61,058 bases of DNA from JAGPUQ01 sp050250395 (GTDB lineage Bacteria > Pseudomonadota > Gammaproteobacteria > Pseudomonadales > Porticoccaceae), in the NCBI GenBank assembly GCA_050250395.1, contig JBFWOQ010000015.1, positions 1 through 61,058 of the forward strand, read 5' to 3'. The notes under the pieces were generated by a model that was not told where the DNA came from, made no database searches, and was given only the letters and a program-made list of their open reading frames with translations. The position numbers were made by a program, and so were the translations under genes. Below are positions 7,301 to 16,271 of the stretch, piece after piece; positions within the stretch are counted from its first letter, which is position 1; every line of letters begins with the position of its first letter.

Positions 7301-8320
7301 TCAGGGCTCGCGCACCAGGTCCTTGACCTTGAGTGGCCGGGATGCGTTCATCACCAGACCGAAGCTCATTTTCTCGAAGGTGCGGAACACCATCAGCAAC
7401 CCCGCACGCTCTGCCGGCAAGGTCACCACATTCCCGGCGATGCGGTCCTGCACGGCCTCGCCCACCTTGTAGATCGCGAGCGTATTGCCGATCTTGATGC
7501 CGTCGCGCTCGCCGCGGTTGATGGCGACCACATCCAGGTGACCGACGTTGTCGAGACCACCTTCCACCGCAATGATGACGCCGTCGATTCCCGCCGGCGG
7601 GGCGCTTGGATAGAACACGGTCTGGATCTCGCGATCTTCCGGCGGCAGGACACGATCACCGATACGGATTTCCTCGGCGGTGCGGGTCGCGGACAGGGTG
7701 TGAATGTCGCCTTCGGTGGCCCTGAGCTTGCCGGAACCTATGTCCTGCGCGCGAACGCCAAGCAATTCGCCGGTTTCGGGGTCCACATAGTTGTCGCCTT
7801 TGCGATAGACGCCCAGGAACGACTGCTCCGCCGGAACCTGGCCGCGCACGTAAAAATCCGCGCCGGCGCCGGTGATGATGCTTTTCTCATGACCCGCCAC
7901 CACATAGGGGGCGGCTTCCAGCACGCCGGGGGCGACCACCCGGGTTTTGGTCAGAAACGTATCGACAACATCCAGCGGAATCGCCGGAATGGCTGCGCCA
8001 TGGGGAACCTCGCGCACCCTGGGGTCCAGCTTCACTTCACGGCTGCGATTGAGCGTCAGGCGGGGTTTGCCGTCGACATAAATCAGGCGGATTTCGTCGC
8101 CGGGATAAATCAGGTGCGGATTGGCGATCTGCGGATTGACGTGCCAGATCTCCGGCCAGACCCAGGGTTTTTGCAGAAAAAACGCCGCGATGCCCCACAG
8201 GGTGTCGCCCTTCTTGACGACGTACTTGTCGGGTACGTTATCGTTGAAGGGGGCCTGCGCAAACGCGGACAGCGCCACCAGGAAGCCGAGTCCCGCCAGT
8301 GCTCGCAGTATCTTTCTCAT
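7301..8320 (-). CDS. LysM peptidoglycan-binding protein, secreted
   Basis: The 339-residue protein starts with a clear Sec signal peptide (MRKILRALAGLGFLVALSAFAQA). A single LysM domain follows (about residues 32-80, DKYVVKKGDTLWGIAAFFLQ ... YPGDEIRLIY). Unlike catalytic LysM proteins it carries no recognisable peptidase or hydrolase domain; the remainder is a long beta-rich region. Homologues beside dprA and divergent from def are common in gammaproteobacteria and are thought to act at the cell wall, but the precise role is unknown. AAAGGAAGAG precedes the ATG. It heads the lysM-dprA-tsaC-hemF-aroE block. Confidence 0.9.
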   Translation of the reverse strand: MRKILRALAGLGFLVALSAFAQAPFNDNVPDKYVVKKGDTLWGIAAFFLQKPWVWPEIWHVNPQIANPHLIYPGDEIRLIYVDGKPRLTLNRSREVKLDPRVREVPHGAAIPAIPLDVVDTFLTKTRVVAPGVLEAAPYVVAGHEKSIITGAGADFYVRGQVPAEQSFLGVYRKGDNYVDPETGELLGVRAQDIGSGKLRATEGDIHTLSATRTAEEIRIGDRVLPPEDREIQTVFYPSAPPAGIDGVIIAVEGGLDNVGHLDVVAINRGERDGIKIGNTLAIYKVGEAVQDRIAGNVVTLPAERAGLLMVFRTFEKMSFGLVMNASRPLKVKDLVREP

Positions 8321-8443
8321 CAGGCTCTTCCTTTGTGCTCTCTTCCGGTGATATATACTGCCAGCCCGCTGCTGCCCGGCATTCCCGCGCAGGGGATCTT
8401 AGCAGTCGATTAACGCACTTTACTAGAAAGCTGTCACAAGTTT

Positions 8444-8950
8444 ATGGCGATTCTGACAATTCTGGAATTCCCCGATCCCAGACTGCGGAAAGTGGCATTG
8501 CCGGTCGCCCGGGTCGACGACAGTGTCCGGCGGCTGGTCGACGATATGCTGGAGACCATGTACGCGGCCCCCGGCGTCGGGCTTGCCGCCAATCAGGTCA
8601 ATGTGCAACGGCGCGTCGTCGTCATGGACGTGTCCGAAGCGCGCGACCAGCCCTGGGTGTTCATCAACCCCGAAATCGAAATTCTCGACGACAGCCGGCG
8701 CGAGTACGACGAGGGCTGTCTGTCGGTGCCCGGATTCTACGAGAAGGTAAATCGCCCCGAACACATCCGGGTCCGCGCCCTCAATCGCGACGGGCAGCCG
8801 TTTGGCATCGAGCCGCAGGGTCTGATGGCCGTATGCATCCAGCACGAGGTCGACCATCTCAACGGCAAGTTGTTCGTGGACTATCTGTCGCCACTCAAAC
8901 GCGAGCGCATCCGGTTGAAGCTCGTCAAACTTCAGCGCGCCACCGCCTGA
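8444..8950 (+). CDS. def: Peptide deformylase
   Basis: Def removes the formyl group from the N-terminal methionine of new proteins. All three family motifs are present: GVGLAANQV (44-52), EGCLSVPG (90-97, metal ligand Cys92) and QHEVDHLNG (133-141, His134 and His138 as metal ligands with Glu135 catalytic). The length of 168 residues is normal. It is the first gene of a def-fmt-rsmB operon and is divergent from the LysM gene across a 123-bp spacer. fmt begins 3 nt after its stop. Confidence 0.97.
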   Translation: MAILTILEFPDPRLRKVALPVARVDDSVRRLVDDMLETMYAAPGVGLAANQVNVQRRVVVMDVSEARDQPWVFINPEIEILDDSRREYDEGCLSVPGFYEKVNRPEHIRVRALNRDGQPFGIEPQGLMAVCIQHEVDHLNGKLFVDYLSPLKRERIRLKLVKLQRATA

Positions 8951-8953
8951 CCC

Positions 8954-9919
8954 TTGCCCTTGACCACCCCCCCCGCAGCGCCGCTGCGCCTCGGCTTTGC
9001 CGGCACTCCGGAATTCGCCGCCGCCCATCTGCGCGCGCTGCTCGATTCCCGCCACCCTGTGGTGGCGGTCTACACCCAGCCCGACCGCCCGGCGGGACGC
9101 GGCCGGCGGCTCGGTGCGAGTCCGGTCAAGGAGCTCGCGCTGGCGCGCGGCATCGCGATCCGACAGCCTCAGTCCCTCAAGGATCCCGGGGTGCAGGATG
9201 AACTGGCGGCGCTGGCGCTCGATCTCCTGGTGGTGGTTGCCTACGGACTGATCCTGCCGCCCGCCGTGCTGGTCCTGCCGCGTCTGGGCTGCGTCAATGT
9301 GCACGCCTCGCTGCTGCCGCGCTGGCGTGGCGCGGCGCCGGTGCAGCGCGCGCTGGCGGCCGGCGATGGGGCGAGCGGCGTCACCATCATGCAAATGGAT
9401 GCCGGCCTGGATACCGGCGCGATCCTCGCCATGAGGGAGTGCCCCATCGCCCCGGGCGACACCGGCGGCAGCCTGCTCGACCGGCTGGCCACGCTGGGAC
9501 CGCCGCTGCTGCTGGAGACCCTCGACGCGCTCGCCAGCGGCAACGTCAGGCCGCAACCCCAGGACAACAGCCAGGCGACCTACGCCGCCAAGATCGGCAA
9601 ACAGGAAGCCGCCATCGACTGGCACGACAGCGCGGTGGCGATCGACCGCAAGGTGCGCGCCTTCAACCCGGTGCCGGTCGCCCACGCGCGACGCAACCAA
9701 GTGACCCTGCGCGTCTGGGCCGGCGCGGTAAGCGCCTACTCCGGCGCAGCGGCAGCGGGTACCGTCCTCACCGCCGACCCGGATGGCATTGTGGTGGCCT
9801 GCGGCGCGGGCGCCTACCGTATTCTGGAACTGCAACTGGAAGGCCGCACGCGGCAGCCCGTGGCGGCGATACTCAACGGCCACGCCGACCTGTTCGCGCC
9901 CGGGACCCTGTTTGACTGA
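8954..9919 (+). CDS. fmt: Methionyl-tRNA formyltransferase
   Basis: Fmt formylates Met-tRNAfMet with 10-formyl-THF, the reaction whose product Def later trims. The 321-residue protein contains LRLGFAGTPEFAA at the N-terminus, the catalytic region GCVNVHASLLPRWRGAAP, GVTIMQMDAGLDTGAIL and the C-terminal OB-fold tRNA-binding domain. No ATG is available at the N-terminus; a TTG at 8954 or another at 8960 must be used. Its 3' end overlaps the rsmB start. Confidence 0.95.
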   Translation: MPLTTPPAAPLRLGFAGTPEFAAAHLRALLDSRHPVVAVYTQPDRPAGRGRRLGASPVKELALARGIAIRQPQSLKDPGVQDELAALALDLLVVVAYGLILPPAVLVLPRLGCVNVHASLLPRWRGAAPVQRALAAGDGASGVTIMQMDAGLDTGAILAMRECPIAPGDTGGSLLDRLATLGPPLLLETLDALASGNVRPQPQDNSQATYAAKIGKQEAAIDWHDSAVAIDRKVRAFNPVPVAHARRNQVTLRVWAGAVSAYSGAAAAGTVLTADPDGIVVACGAGAYRILELQLEGRTRQPVAAILNGHADLFAPGTLFD

Positions 9920-11234
9920 GCGCCCGGATCCTCGCGCCCCCGATTTGCGCGCCGCCGCCGCCCGCGCCATCGCCGCGGTGGCGCAGCACGGCCAATCCCT
10001 GGGCGCAGCCCTGCCGGCACAGGCCGATGCCGTGGCAGCGCGCGATCGGCCGTTGCTGCACGAACTCTGCTACGGCACCCTGCGCTGGCATCCCCGCCTC
10101 GCGGCGATCATCGCGCGGCTCATGGCGAAGCCGCTCAAGGAGCGCGACGCCGATCTGCACGCGCTGATCGCCTGCGCCCTGTATCAGCTCGAACATACCC
10201 GGGTGCCGCCCCATGCCGCCATCCACGCCGCCGTCGCGGCCTGTGTCGCCCTCGGAAAACCCTGGGCAAAGGGGCTGGTGAACGCCCTGCTGCGTCGCTT
10301 TCAGCGCGAGCGCGCGCAACTCGACATGGCCCTGGCCGGGGACACCGGCTACCGCACCGCGCACCCAGCCTGGTTGGCGGAGGCGTTCCGGCGCGATTGG
10401 CCGGCGCAGGCCGAGGCGCTGATGGCGGCCAACAACGACCGCGCGCCCATGACGCTGCGGGTCAACCGCACCCGGGGGACGCGCGGGGCTTATCTCGAAC
10501 GGCTCGCCGCCGCGGGCATTTCCGCAACGCCCACCGCGCGCAGCCCGGACGGCATCCGGCTCGCCGTGCCACGGGCGGTGACCGATCTACCCGGCTTCGA
10601 CGCGGGTCTGGTCAGCGTGCAGGACGAAGCGGCGCAACTGTGCGCGGCCTTGCTCGCGCCGCAGCCGGGTCAGCGGGTGCTGGATGCCTGCTGCGCGCCC
10701 GGCGGAAAAACCGGGCATCTGCTCGAACTCGAGCCAGGGATCGGCGAGCTGGTAGCCATCGACAACGATGGCGAGCGGCTGCAAAAAGTCGCGGCAAACC
10801 TGTCACGCCTGGGGCTGAATGCACACCTGCTGACGGCGGATGCCGGCGCGACGGCGGACTGGTGGGATGGAGTGCCCTTCGACCGCATCCTGCTCGACGC
10901 GCCCTGCTCGGCCACCGGCGTGTTGCGCCGGCATCCGGACATCAAGCTGCTGCGTCGACCGGGCGACATCGCCGCGCTGGCGGCCACCCAGGCGCGCCTG
11001 CTCGCCGGTCTGTGGGAAATCCTCGCGCCGGGTGGACGCCTGCTCTATGCCACCTGCTCGGTACTGCGCGCGGAGAATGACGCCGTCGTCACCGCCTTTG
11101 CCGCAACCCGGCCCGACGCCTATATCTGCCAGATCCCCGACCATCCCGGCGTGGCGACAACCGCGGGCCGGCAGTGGCTGCCGGCAGTGGCCGGCAACGA
11201 CGGGTTTTACTATGCCCTGCTGGAAAGGCGCTGA
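9912..11234 (+). CDS. rsmB: 16S rRNA m5C967 methyltransferase RsmB
   Basis: RsmB methylates C967 of 16S rRNA. An N-terminal NusB-like RNA-binding domain (about residues 5-140) is followed by a Rossmann methyltransferase: motif I VLDACCAPGGKTGHLLEL, motif IV LLDAPCSATGVLRRHPDIK with the PC catalytic region, and motif VI ATCSVLRAEND with the second cysteine. I place the start at the TTG at 9912, giving 440 residues and an 8-nt overlap with fmt. Longer readings through fmt in this frame are not supported by homology. The usual distal neighbours ntrY/ntrX are absent; a chemoreceptor converges instead. Confidence 0.93.
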   Translation: MTERPDPRAPDLRAAAARAIAAVAQHGQSLGAALPAQADAVAARDRPLLHELCYGTLRWHPRLAAIIARLMAKPLKERDADLHALIACALYQLEHTRVPPHAAIHAAVAACVALGKPWAKGLVNALLRRFQRERAQLDMALAGDTGYRTAHPAWLAEAFRRDWPAQAEALMAANNDRAPMTLRVNRTRGTRGAYLERLAAAGISATPTARSPDGIRLAVPRAVTDLPGFDAGLVSVQDEAAQLCAALLAPQPGQRVLDACCAPGGKTGHLLELEPGIGELVAIDNDGERLQKVAANLSRLGLNAHLLTADAGATADWWDGVPFDRILLDAPCSATGVLRRHPDIKLLRRPGDIAALAATQARLLAGLWEILAPGGRLLYATCSVLRAENDAVVTAFAATRPDAYICQIPDHPGVATTAGRQWLPAVAGNDGFYYALLERR

Positions 11235-11272
11235 GTTGCGGCGTCAACGCGCTGGTCCATCGTCGGTACGCG

Positions 11273-13243
11273 CTATACCTTGAACTGAGCCACCAACTGC
11301 TGCAAATCGCCGGTTATGCGGGTGACCTCCTGGACGGTGTCCGAGGTTTGTACGGCACCGGCGGCGGTCTCCGCCGCCATCTCGCTGATCCGGACCACAT
11401 TGCGGTTGATTTCCTCGGAGGTGCAGCACTGCTGCTCCGCCGCCGTGCTGATCAGAGCGCTCATGTCGTTGATCCGGGCGACCGCCTCGGCGATGGCGTT
11501 CAGCGCGGACCCGGACTCGGTCGCGTGGGCAACCGCCGCGTGCGATTCTTCCTGACTTTTCGCCATTACCAGCGCGGCCTGACGGGTTCCGGCCTGGAGT
11601 TTGGCGATGGTCGCCTGGATCTCTTCGGTGGACTGGCGGGTGCGATGCGCCAGCGATCGCACCTCGTCGGCGACCACCGAGAAGCCGCGCCCGTGTTCGC
11701 CGGCCCGCGCGGCCTCGATGGCGGCGTTCAACGCCAGCAGATTGGTCTGCTCCGCCACACCCTTGATGATGGCCAGTACCGCGCTGATCGCGACGCTGTC
11801 CTGTTCGAGCATCCGGATGGTGTCGGCGACCTGTGCGATTTCCGTTGCGAGGTTATTGATCTGCACGACGGTTTGCTCCACGACCTGCTGACCACTCCGG
11901 GCCTGCTCATCCGCGACCTGGGCGGCGTTGGCCGTCTGCGCCACGTTCGCGCTCACCTCCTGCGAGGTCGCGACCATCTCGTTGATGGCCGTTGCCACCT
12001 GCTCCGTTTCACCACTTTGCCGTTCGATGGTTGCCGCGGACTGTTCCGACACCGCGGCCAGTTGTCCGCTGGCGGCGGAGAGCTGCCCGATGACGGTCGC
12101 TACCTGGGTGATCGCGCCGCGCATTTTCTCGGCAAATCCGTTGAATGCCCGTCCCAACTCGGAAAGTTCGTCACGGCCCTCCGCGGGCAACCGGCGCGTC
12201 AGATCGCCTTCACCTTCCGCGACGTCGCGCATCGCATCGATGGCCCGCCGCAGGGGTCCAACGACGGATCCGATCAAACCAATTGCCACCAGTACCGACA
12301 GCAACGTCGTCACGCCCGCGCTACCGAGCAGCAGCCAGTTGGCGAATCGGGATTCGATCTTGAGTTGCGCCTGTTCGAGCGCTTGGGCGGCGGACGCACG
12401 CGCTTCCAGTTGTCGAGCGTACTCGACAAGACGGTTGTGAATCGCCTCTTTCTCCGCGTGACCCGCAACGTAGTCCCGCATCGCGGCGCCGTAATCGGTC
12501 GTTTTGGCGATCACCAGTTGCGCAACCGTGCGCGTCGCTTCGCGCTCGGTCGTTTCGGCGAGCCGGCCGGATTCGAGGAGGATATTTTCAACGCCGACTC
12601 GCATGGGATCGACTTTCCCGGGATCGGACTTCAACCGGTAATCCATTTCGTCGCGACGTGCTTGCAGCAGCCATTCGATCATGAAACTGGTGGTCTCCTG
12701 CTCCTGCAGGGCTTTGAGAACGACCGGCGATGCCGCGCTACCGTCGATCAATTGCCGGATCTCGCTGCTGTGCTTGCTACGGGCGTCCTCGAGCGCCAAG
12801 GCGGCATCCCCGCCAGCGGTTTCCATTCTTTCGAGGAGCTCGGCTTCCTGCTCGTTGAGCTCGACGTAATGGTCAAATTCAAGTTTGTAGTTGTGGGCAA
12901 ACTCGGCGAGCGTCTTGGTCAGGGCGTCGGTCTCGGCATCCGGATAGTTTGTTCTGACGGTCTCGATATGGTCCCGCAGTTCATCCGCCAGGCTGGCGGT
13001 CTCATCGGCGGCATCGCTGTCGCCACCCAGAATGTAGTTCCTTTCCTCGGCACGCATGTCCGCCACAAAGCCAACCATCAGACCAATATCGTTGGCCTTG
13101 TCGACCCGCGTATCGACCCGGGACAGCGTCGCATAGCCGATACCGGCGCTGACCAGCGCACCCACCAGCAGTAAGGCCAGACCCAACACCAGCCTGAATT
13201 TGATCGTTACCTTCCCCAGCAGCCTGATTGCGACAGATTTCAT
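11273..13243 (-). CDS. Methyl-accepting chemotaxis protein with large periplasmic helical sensor
   Basis: This is a class I transmembrane chemoreceptor of about 656 residues. TM1 (around 13-35, FRLVLGLALLLVGALVSAG) is followed by a ~270-residue all-helical, charged periplasmic region of the size of an HBM (helical bimodular) sensor, as in McpS-type receptors for organic acids. Then come TM2 (LLLGSAGVTTLLSVLVAIGLIG), HAMP and the cytoplasmic signalling hairpin with NLLALNAAIEAARAGEHGRGFSVVADEVRSLAHRT. The ligand cannot be read. I prefer the ATG at 13243 because GGGGACGGGA precedes it; an ATG at 13255 has none. A sigma28 promoter lies upstream. No C-terminal CheR-binding pentapeptide is visible. 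Confidence 0.92.
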   Translation of the reverse strand: MKSVAIRLLGKVTIKFRLVLGLALLLVGALVSAGIGYATLSRVDTRVDKANDIGLMVGFVADMRAEERNYILGGDSDAADETASLADELRDHIETVRTNYPDAETDALTKTLAEFAHNYKLEFDHYVELNEQEAELLERMETAGGDAALALEDARSKHSSEIRQLIDGSAASPVVLKALQEQETTSFMIEWLLQARRDEMDYRLKSDPGKVDPMRVGVENILLESGRLAETTEREATRTVAQLVIAKTTDYGAAMRDYVAGHAEKEAIHNRLVEYARQLEARASAAQALEQAQLKIESRFANWLLLGSAGVTTLLSVLVAIGLIGSVVGPLRRAIDAMRDVAEGEGDLTRRLPAEGRDELSELGRAFNGFAEKMRGAITQVATVIGQLSAASGQLAAVSEQSAATIERQSGETEQVATAINEMVATSQEVSANVAQTANAAQVADEQARSGQQVVEQTVVQINNLATEIAQVADTIRMLEQDSVAISAVLAIIKGVAEQTNLLALNAAIEAARAGEHGRGFSVVADEVRSLAHRTRQSTEEIQATIAKLQAGTRQAALVMAKSQEESHAAVAHATESGSALNAIAEAVARINDMSALISTAAEQQCCTSEEINRNVVRISEMAAETAAGAVQTSDTVQEVTRITGDLQQLVAQFKV

Positions 13244-13315
13244 TCCCGTCCCCATTATTTGCGTGTTATCAAACGCCTGGCCGTGGCGAGCAGCTCCAGC
13301 CCTGGTCGCCTATAT

Positions 13316-13342
13316 GTATCGCCTGCGCGCGCGAATTCTTTA
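13316..13342 (-). promoter_or_regulatory. Sigma28 (FliA) promoter of the chemoreceptor gene
   Basis: On the minus strand TAAAGAAT (13335-13342), 11 bp, then GGCGATAC (13316-13323) matches the sigma28 consensus TAAAGTTT-N11-GCCGATAA at 12 of 16 positions with exact spacing. The predicted start is about 65 nt before the receptor ATG. It ties this receptor to the FliA regulon encoded further along. Confidence 0.7.
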
Positions 13343-13555
13343 GCCCGTCTTGCGCCTTCAGAGGAACCGCCACGGAATTTCGGCAGCCCGAGGTCGGCGT
13401 TGGGCGTTGCCGAGGAGCAAGGATTGGACGAAGGCGGCAATCGGTCGTCGGCGAGCGGAACGCATCGCGGTGAGCGCCGGGGTTTCGACGCGGCAGCCGT
13501 GACGGCACCGCGAGGGACAGGGTGAATTCCGCGGAACGAGCGGACCCGCCCGGGC

Positions 13556-14464
13556 TTAGCGCCGGCAGGCTCCCGTGGATTCGGGTCCGCAAGTCACCCC
13601 GTCCAGCCAGAGGGCGCCATCGAACTTGGCGCCCGCCAGCCTGGCGCCATCGATGCGCGCGCCGCGCAGATCCGCGAAGGAAAGGTTGGCTTGCGCCAGA
13701 TGTGCGCCGGTCAGATTCGCCGCGCGCAGGTCCGCACCGACGAGCACGGTGCCGGCGAGATTCGCACCGGCCAGATCCACCGCTTGCAGGTTCGCATAGG
13801 AAAGGTCGGCGCCACCCAACCGGGCATTGCGCAGCAAAGCGCCTTCGAGGTCGGCATCCGCCATCCGTGCACGCGACAACTCGACATCCGGCAGATGCGC
13901 ACCCTTGCGGTTGCAACGTGTCCAGTCCACCGCGGCGGCCGGAGCTGCCGTGCAATCCTGTTGCGCCGGGATGTCCGCGGTCAGGGTCAACGCTTGATAA
14001 ATGCCGGCGGCGCACAGCGGGACGAGCAATGCCGCCAACCACAAGCAAGGGGCCAACCGGGATGGCTGCTTTTTGACGCTGCCCGCGCTGCGCTGGCGCA
14101 ACTTGCGGAGCGCGACCATTGCCGCCAGTTCCGGGCGGCGGCGGTCGCCCTTCCGGCGGCCGGCATGCGCCATTGCCTCGGCGTCCTTCCGGCGCTCGCC
14201 GTTGCGCTCGTCGTCCCAACCGCGCACCACTTCCCCGAAAGCCCGCGCAAGATCCTTCTGCCGCGACCGCCGCTCCTTCGGCGTCAGGCGCGAAATCTCC
14301 CCCAAAGAATGCCATGAGCGGCCATCGGGGCTCACCTCGCTACCCGCGGTCAATCGCCCGAGCAGCACGAATCGGCGAATCATTCCGCTGGGAAAGGGGC
14401 CTTTGACGATACCTTGTTCGCGCGTGAACCAGGTTCGTGCCAGATCGATCGATTGTTTGTTCAC
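13556..14464 (-). CDS. Membrane protein with GYF-like N-terminus and pentapeptide repeats
   Basis: This 302-residue protein has three parts. Residues 1-60 (TWFTREQGIVKGPFPSGMIR, then LLGRL ... VSPDGRSWHSLGEI) resemble GYF_2/DUF4339-type domains. Residues 60-135 are a very basic, glutamate/arginine-rich linker. One transmembrane helix (138-160, APCLWLAALLVPLCAAGIYQ) is followed by about 20 pentapeptide repeats of A(D/N)LxxA type (187-288), predicted to form a right-handed beta helix. Topology would place either the GYF-like part or the repeats outside. Four cysteines (171, 184, 292, 300) flank the repeats. The function is unknown. It is divergent from the FliK-like gene, 88 bp apart. Confidence 0.82.
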   Translation of the reverse strand: MNKQSIDLARTWFTREQGIVKGPFPSGMIRRFVLLGRLTAGSEVSPDGRSWHSLGEISRLTPKERRSRQKDLARAFGEVVRGWDDERNGERRKDAEAMAHAGRRKGDRRRPELAAMVALRKLRQRSAGSVKKQPSRLAPCLWLAALLVPLCAAGIYQALTLTADIPAQQDCTAAPAAAVDWTRCNRKGAHLPDVELSRARMADADLEGALLRNARLGGADLSYANLQAVDLAGANLAGTVLVGADLRAANLTGAHLAQANLSFADLRGARIDGARLAGAKFDGALWLDGVTCGPESTGACRR

Positions 14465-14552
14465 GGCGCTGAATTTATCAGGAAATCCGCCGCTAAGGCA
14501 TTACTGGGTGCCCACTGGACCCCCGCCGTCGATGCGCTGACATAATGCCGCC

Positions 14553-15854
14553 ATGGAAATCGACTCCCGCATAACCGCGAGCGCCCTGCGACTCACCACC
14601 ACATCCCCGGACACCAGGGGCTGGTTTGCGGGACAGGTGGTCAGCGCGCGTGCCGTGGAAGCGCCGCGCGGCGATCTTGTGGCCTTGCAGATCGGGAACC
14701 GGATTTACGACGCGCGGACTTCCTTTGCGGTTCGCCAGGGCGATCAGCTTTTGCTGCAAGTCATCCGCACCGAGCCCACGCCGCTGTTGCAGCTGACCGC
14801 TACGGGAGCGCCACCGGATCCCATCAAGGCCCTGCTGTTGACGGAGCTGCCGCGTCAGGGCGGGCTTACGCCGCTGCTGGCGCGACTTGCCGCGAGCGTC
14901 GCCGCGGATTCGCGCCTGCCCGCACTGTCTCCCGCCATCGTGCAGGCGGCCGGAAAGCTTTTTGGCGCGTTCCTTGAGAGCACCCAAGTGCGGGAACTCG
15001 GCCAGCTTCGCAGCGCCGTGGCCAACGCTGGCACCTTGCTGGAAGCCCGCCTGGCGGAAGGTGCTCGCAGCGGTCAAACGCCGCCGCTGGAGCGCGACCT
15101 AAAGGCCGGCCTGCTGCGGCTCCTGCAGGCTCTGCCGCGGGAAACCGCCGCGTCCGCGAGCGGACCTCCGGCGTCGCCCGGCGCGGGCGCAGTTCCGCCC
15201 ATGCCGCGGCCGCCATTCCACACGCTGCCGCAAGCCCCGCCTCAAGCCGCGGCCCAGAGCCCGGCCCCCAGCGCGCCATTCCAGACCCTGCCATTGTTGC
15301 CGCCCCTGGCTGCCAGCCAACCCCAGGCCCAGCCGCGCCTGGCAACTACCGTGCTGCAAGCGGAGACCCAGACGAATTTTCTGGCCCAGTTCCGGGGCGA
15401 GGTGGAGTCGTCGCTGGCGCGCATCCAGCTCCAGCAGCTCGGTTCCCTGCCGGGCGACCATCCGGAGCACCGGGTGTGGTTGCTGGAACTCCCCATCCGC
15501 CATGGCGCAGGCGCGGATCTGTGGCAACTGCGGGTTGAGCGGGATCCGGAGGAAAGCGAACGCGCCACGGGCGATGAAGGCAATCGTCGCCCTATCTGGA
15601 GTATCCGGCTGGCGTTCGACCTCACAGGGCTGGGGCCGGTGCATGGGCTCCTGCGGCAACAGGCCGACCGGATCTCGATCCGGTTATGGGCCGAAGCCCA
15701 GAGTACCGTGGCAATGCTCAAGCCGCGTCTGGCCGAACTGCGCGGCAACCTGGTGGCAGCAGGGGTAACCGTCGGCGATATCCATTGTCACCATGGCCAT
15801 CCTCCGGAGCATGCGCGCGTTGCCCGCCAGTCATTGGTGGACGATCTGGCATGA
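14553..15854 (+). CDS. Second FliK-like hook-length-control family protein
   Basis: The 433-residue protein has an N-terminal ~100-residue beta-rich part (VVSARAVEAPRGDLVALQIG, YDARTSFAVRQGDQLLLQVI), a long Pro/Ala/Gln-rich linker (about 185-265) and a C-terminal domain (about 270-430) containing WLLELPIRHG, LWQLRVER, WSIRLAFDLTGLGPVHGLL and ISIRLWAE, resembling the FliK C-terminal domain. A separate canonical fliK lies at 36233-37399, so this is a paralogue. Its stop overlaps the next gene's start in ATGA. Together they look like a spare substrate-specificity-switch module, but the function is inferred. Confidence 0.75.
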   Translation: MEIDSRITASALRLTTTSPDTRGWFAGQVVSARAVEAPRGDLVALQIGNRIYDARTSFAVRQGDQLLLQVIRTEPTPLLQLTATGAPPDPIKALLLTELPRQGGLTPLLARLAASVAADSRLPALSPAIVQAAGKLFGAFLESTQVRELGQLRSAVANAGTLLEARLAEGARSGQTPPLERDLKAGLLRLLQALPRETAASASGPPASPGAGAVPPMPRPPFHTLPQAPPQAAAQSPAPSAPFQTLPLLPPLAASQPQAQPRLATTVLQAETQTNFLAQFRGEVESSLARIQLQQLGSLPGDHPEHRVWLLELPIRHGAGADLWQLRVERDPEESERATGDEGNRRPIWSIRLAFDLTGLGPVHGLLRQQADRISIRLWAEAQSTVAMLKPRLAELRGNLVAAGVTVGDIHCHHGHPPEHARVARQSLVDDLA

Positions 15855-16177
15855 ACCCCCGCGAGCCGCCGGAGATCGCCGTGGCCCTGCGCTATGACGG
15901 CCAGGGCGCGCCACGCGTCACCGCGACGGGGCGCGCGGAGCTGGCCCGCGCCATCCGCCAGGTAGCCGACGAGCACGAGGTTCCGCTGTACGAAAATGCC
16001 GAGCTCGCGCTTGCGCTATCGCACGTCGAGCTGGGTGAGGAGATTCCCGAAATGCTGTACCGGGCCGTAGCCGAGGTCATCGCCTTCGCCTACATGCTGT
16101 CAGGGCGGACGTCCGCCCCCGAGTCCCAATCAGGGGACAGCGACGATGCCGGCGCGGATTCCGACGCCGCGCGCTGA
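15851..16177 (+). CDS. Free-standing FlhB C-terminal-domain homologue (FlhX/EscU-like)
   Basis: This 108-residue soluble protein aligns with the part of FlhB downstream of the NPTH autocleavage site. Its IAVALRYDGQGAPRVTATG matches FAVALKYDENKMKAPRVLAKG of the FlhB in this window, and LGEEIPEMLYRAVAEVIAFAYML matches the FlhB end. It lacks the membrane domain and the NPTH sequence itself, as if it were a pre-cleaved FlhB C-terminal fragment. Such homologues are known in several polar-flagellated bacteria and can partly substitute for FlhB-C. It is translationally coupled (ATGA) to the FliK-like gene. An Asp/Ser-rich tail follows. Confidence 0.88.
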   Translation: MNPREPPEIAVALRYDGQGAPRVTATGRAELARAIRQVADEHEVPLYENAELALALSHVELGEEIPEMLYRAVAEVIAFAYMLSGRTSAPESQSGDSDDAGADSDAAR

Positions 16178-16271
16178 GCCTTGAGCAGATTCGCCCGGCC
16201 CGCGTCGATGCCGGTGGTGCTTGCCGAGGCTGGTTCCGCGCGTACGCGGTACCGCCATCGCTGCGACCGAT

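Noticed and set aside
13269..14315. A 348-codon minus-strand frame overlapping the pentapeptide-repeat gene
   Set aside because: It is another frame of the same region; its translation is Arg/Gly/Ala-rich without repeats or domains, whereas the chosen frame shows clear A(D/N)LxxA periodicity and a TM helix.
16236..16249. CCGCG-CGTA-CGCGG hairpin between the convergent FlhB-C-like gene and the cheW operon, considered as a bidirectional terminator
   Set aside because: The stem is only 5 bp and no T-rich run follows on either strand.
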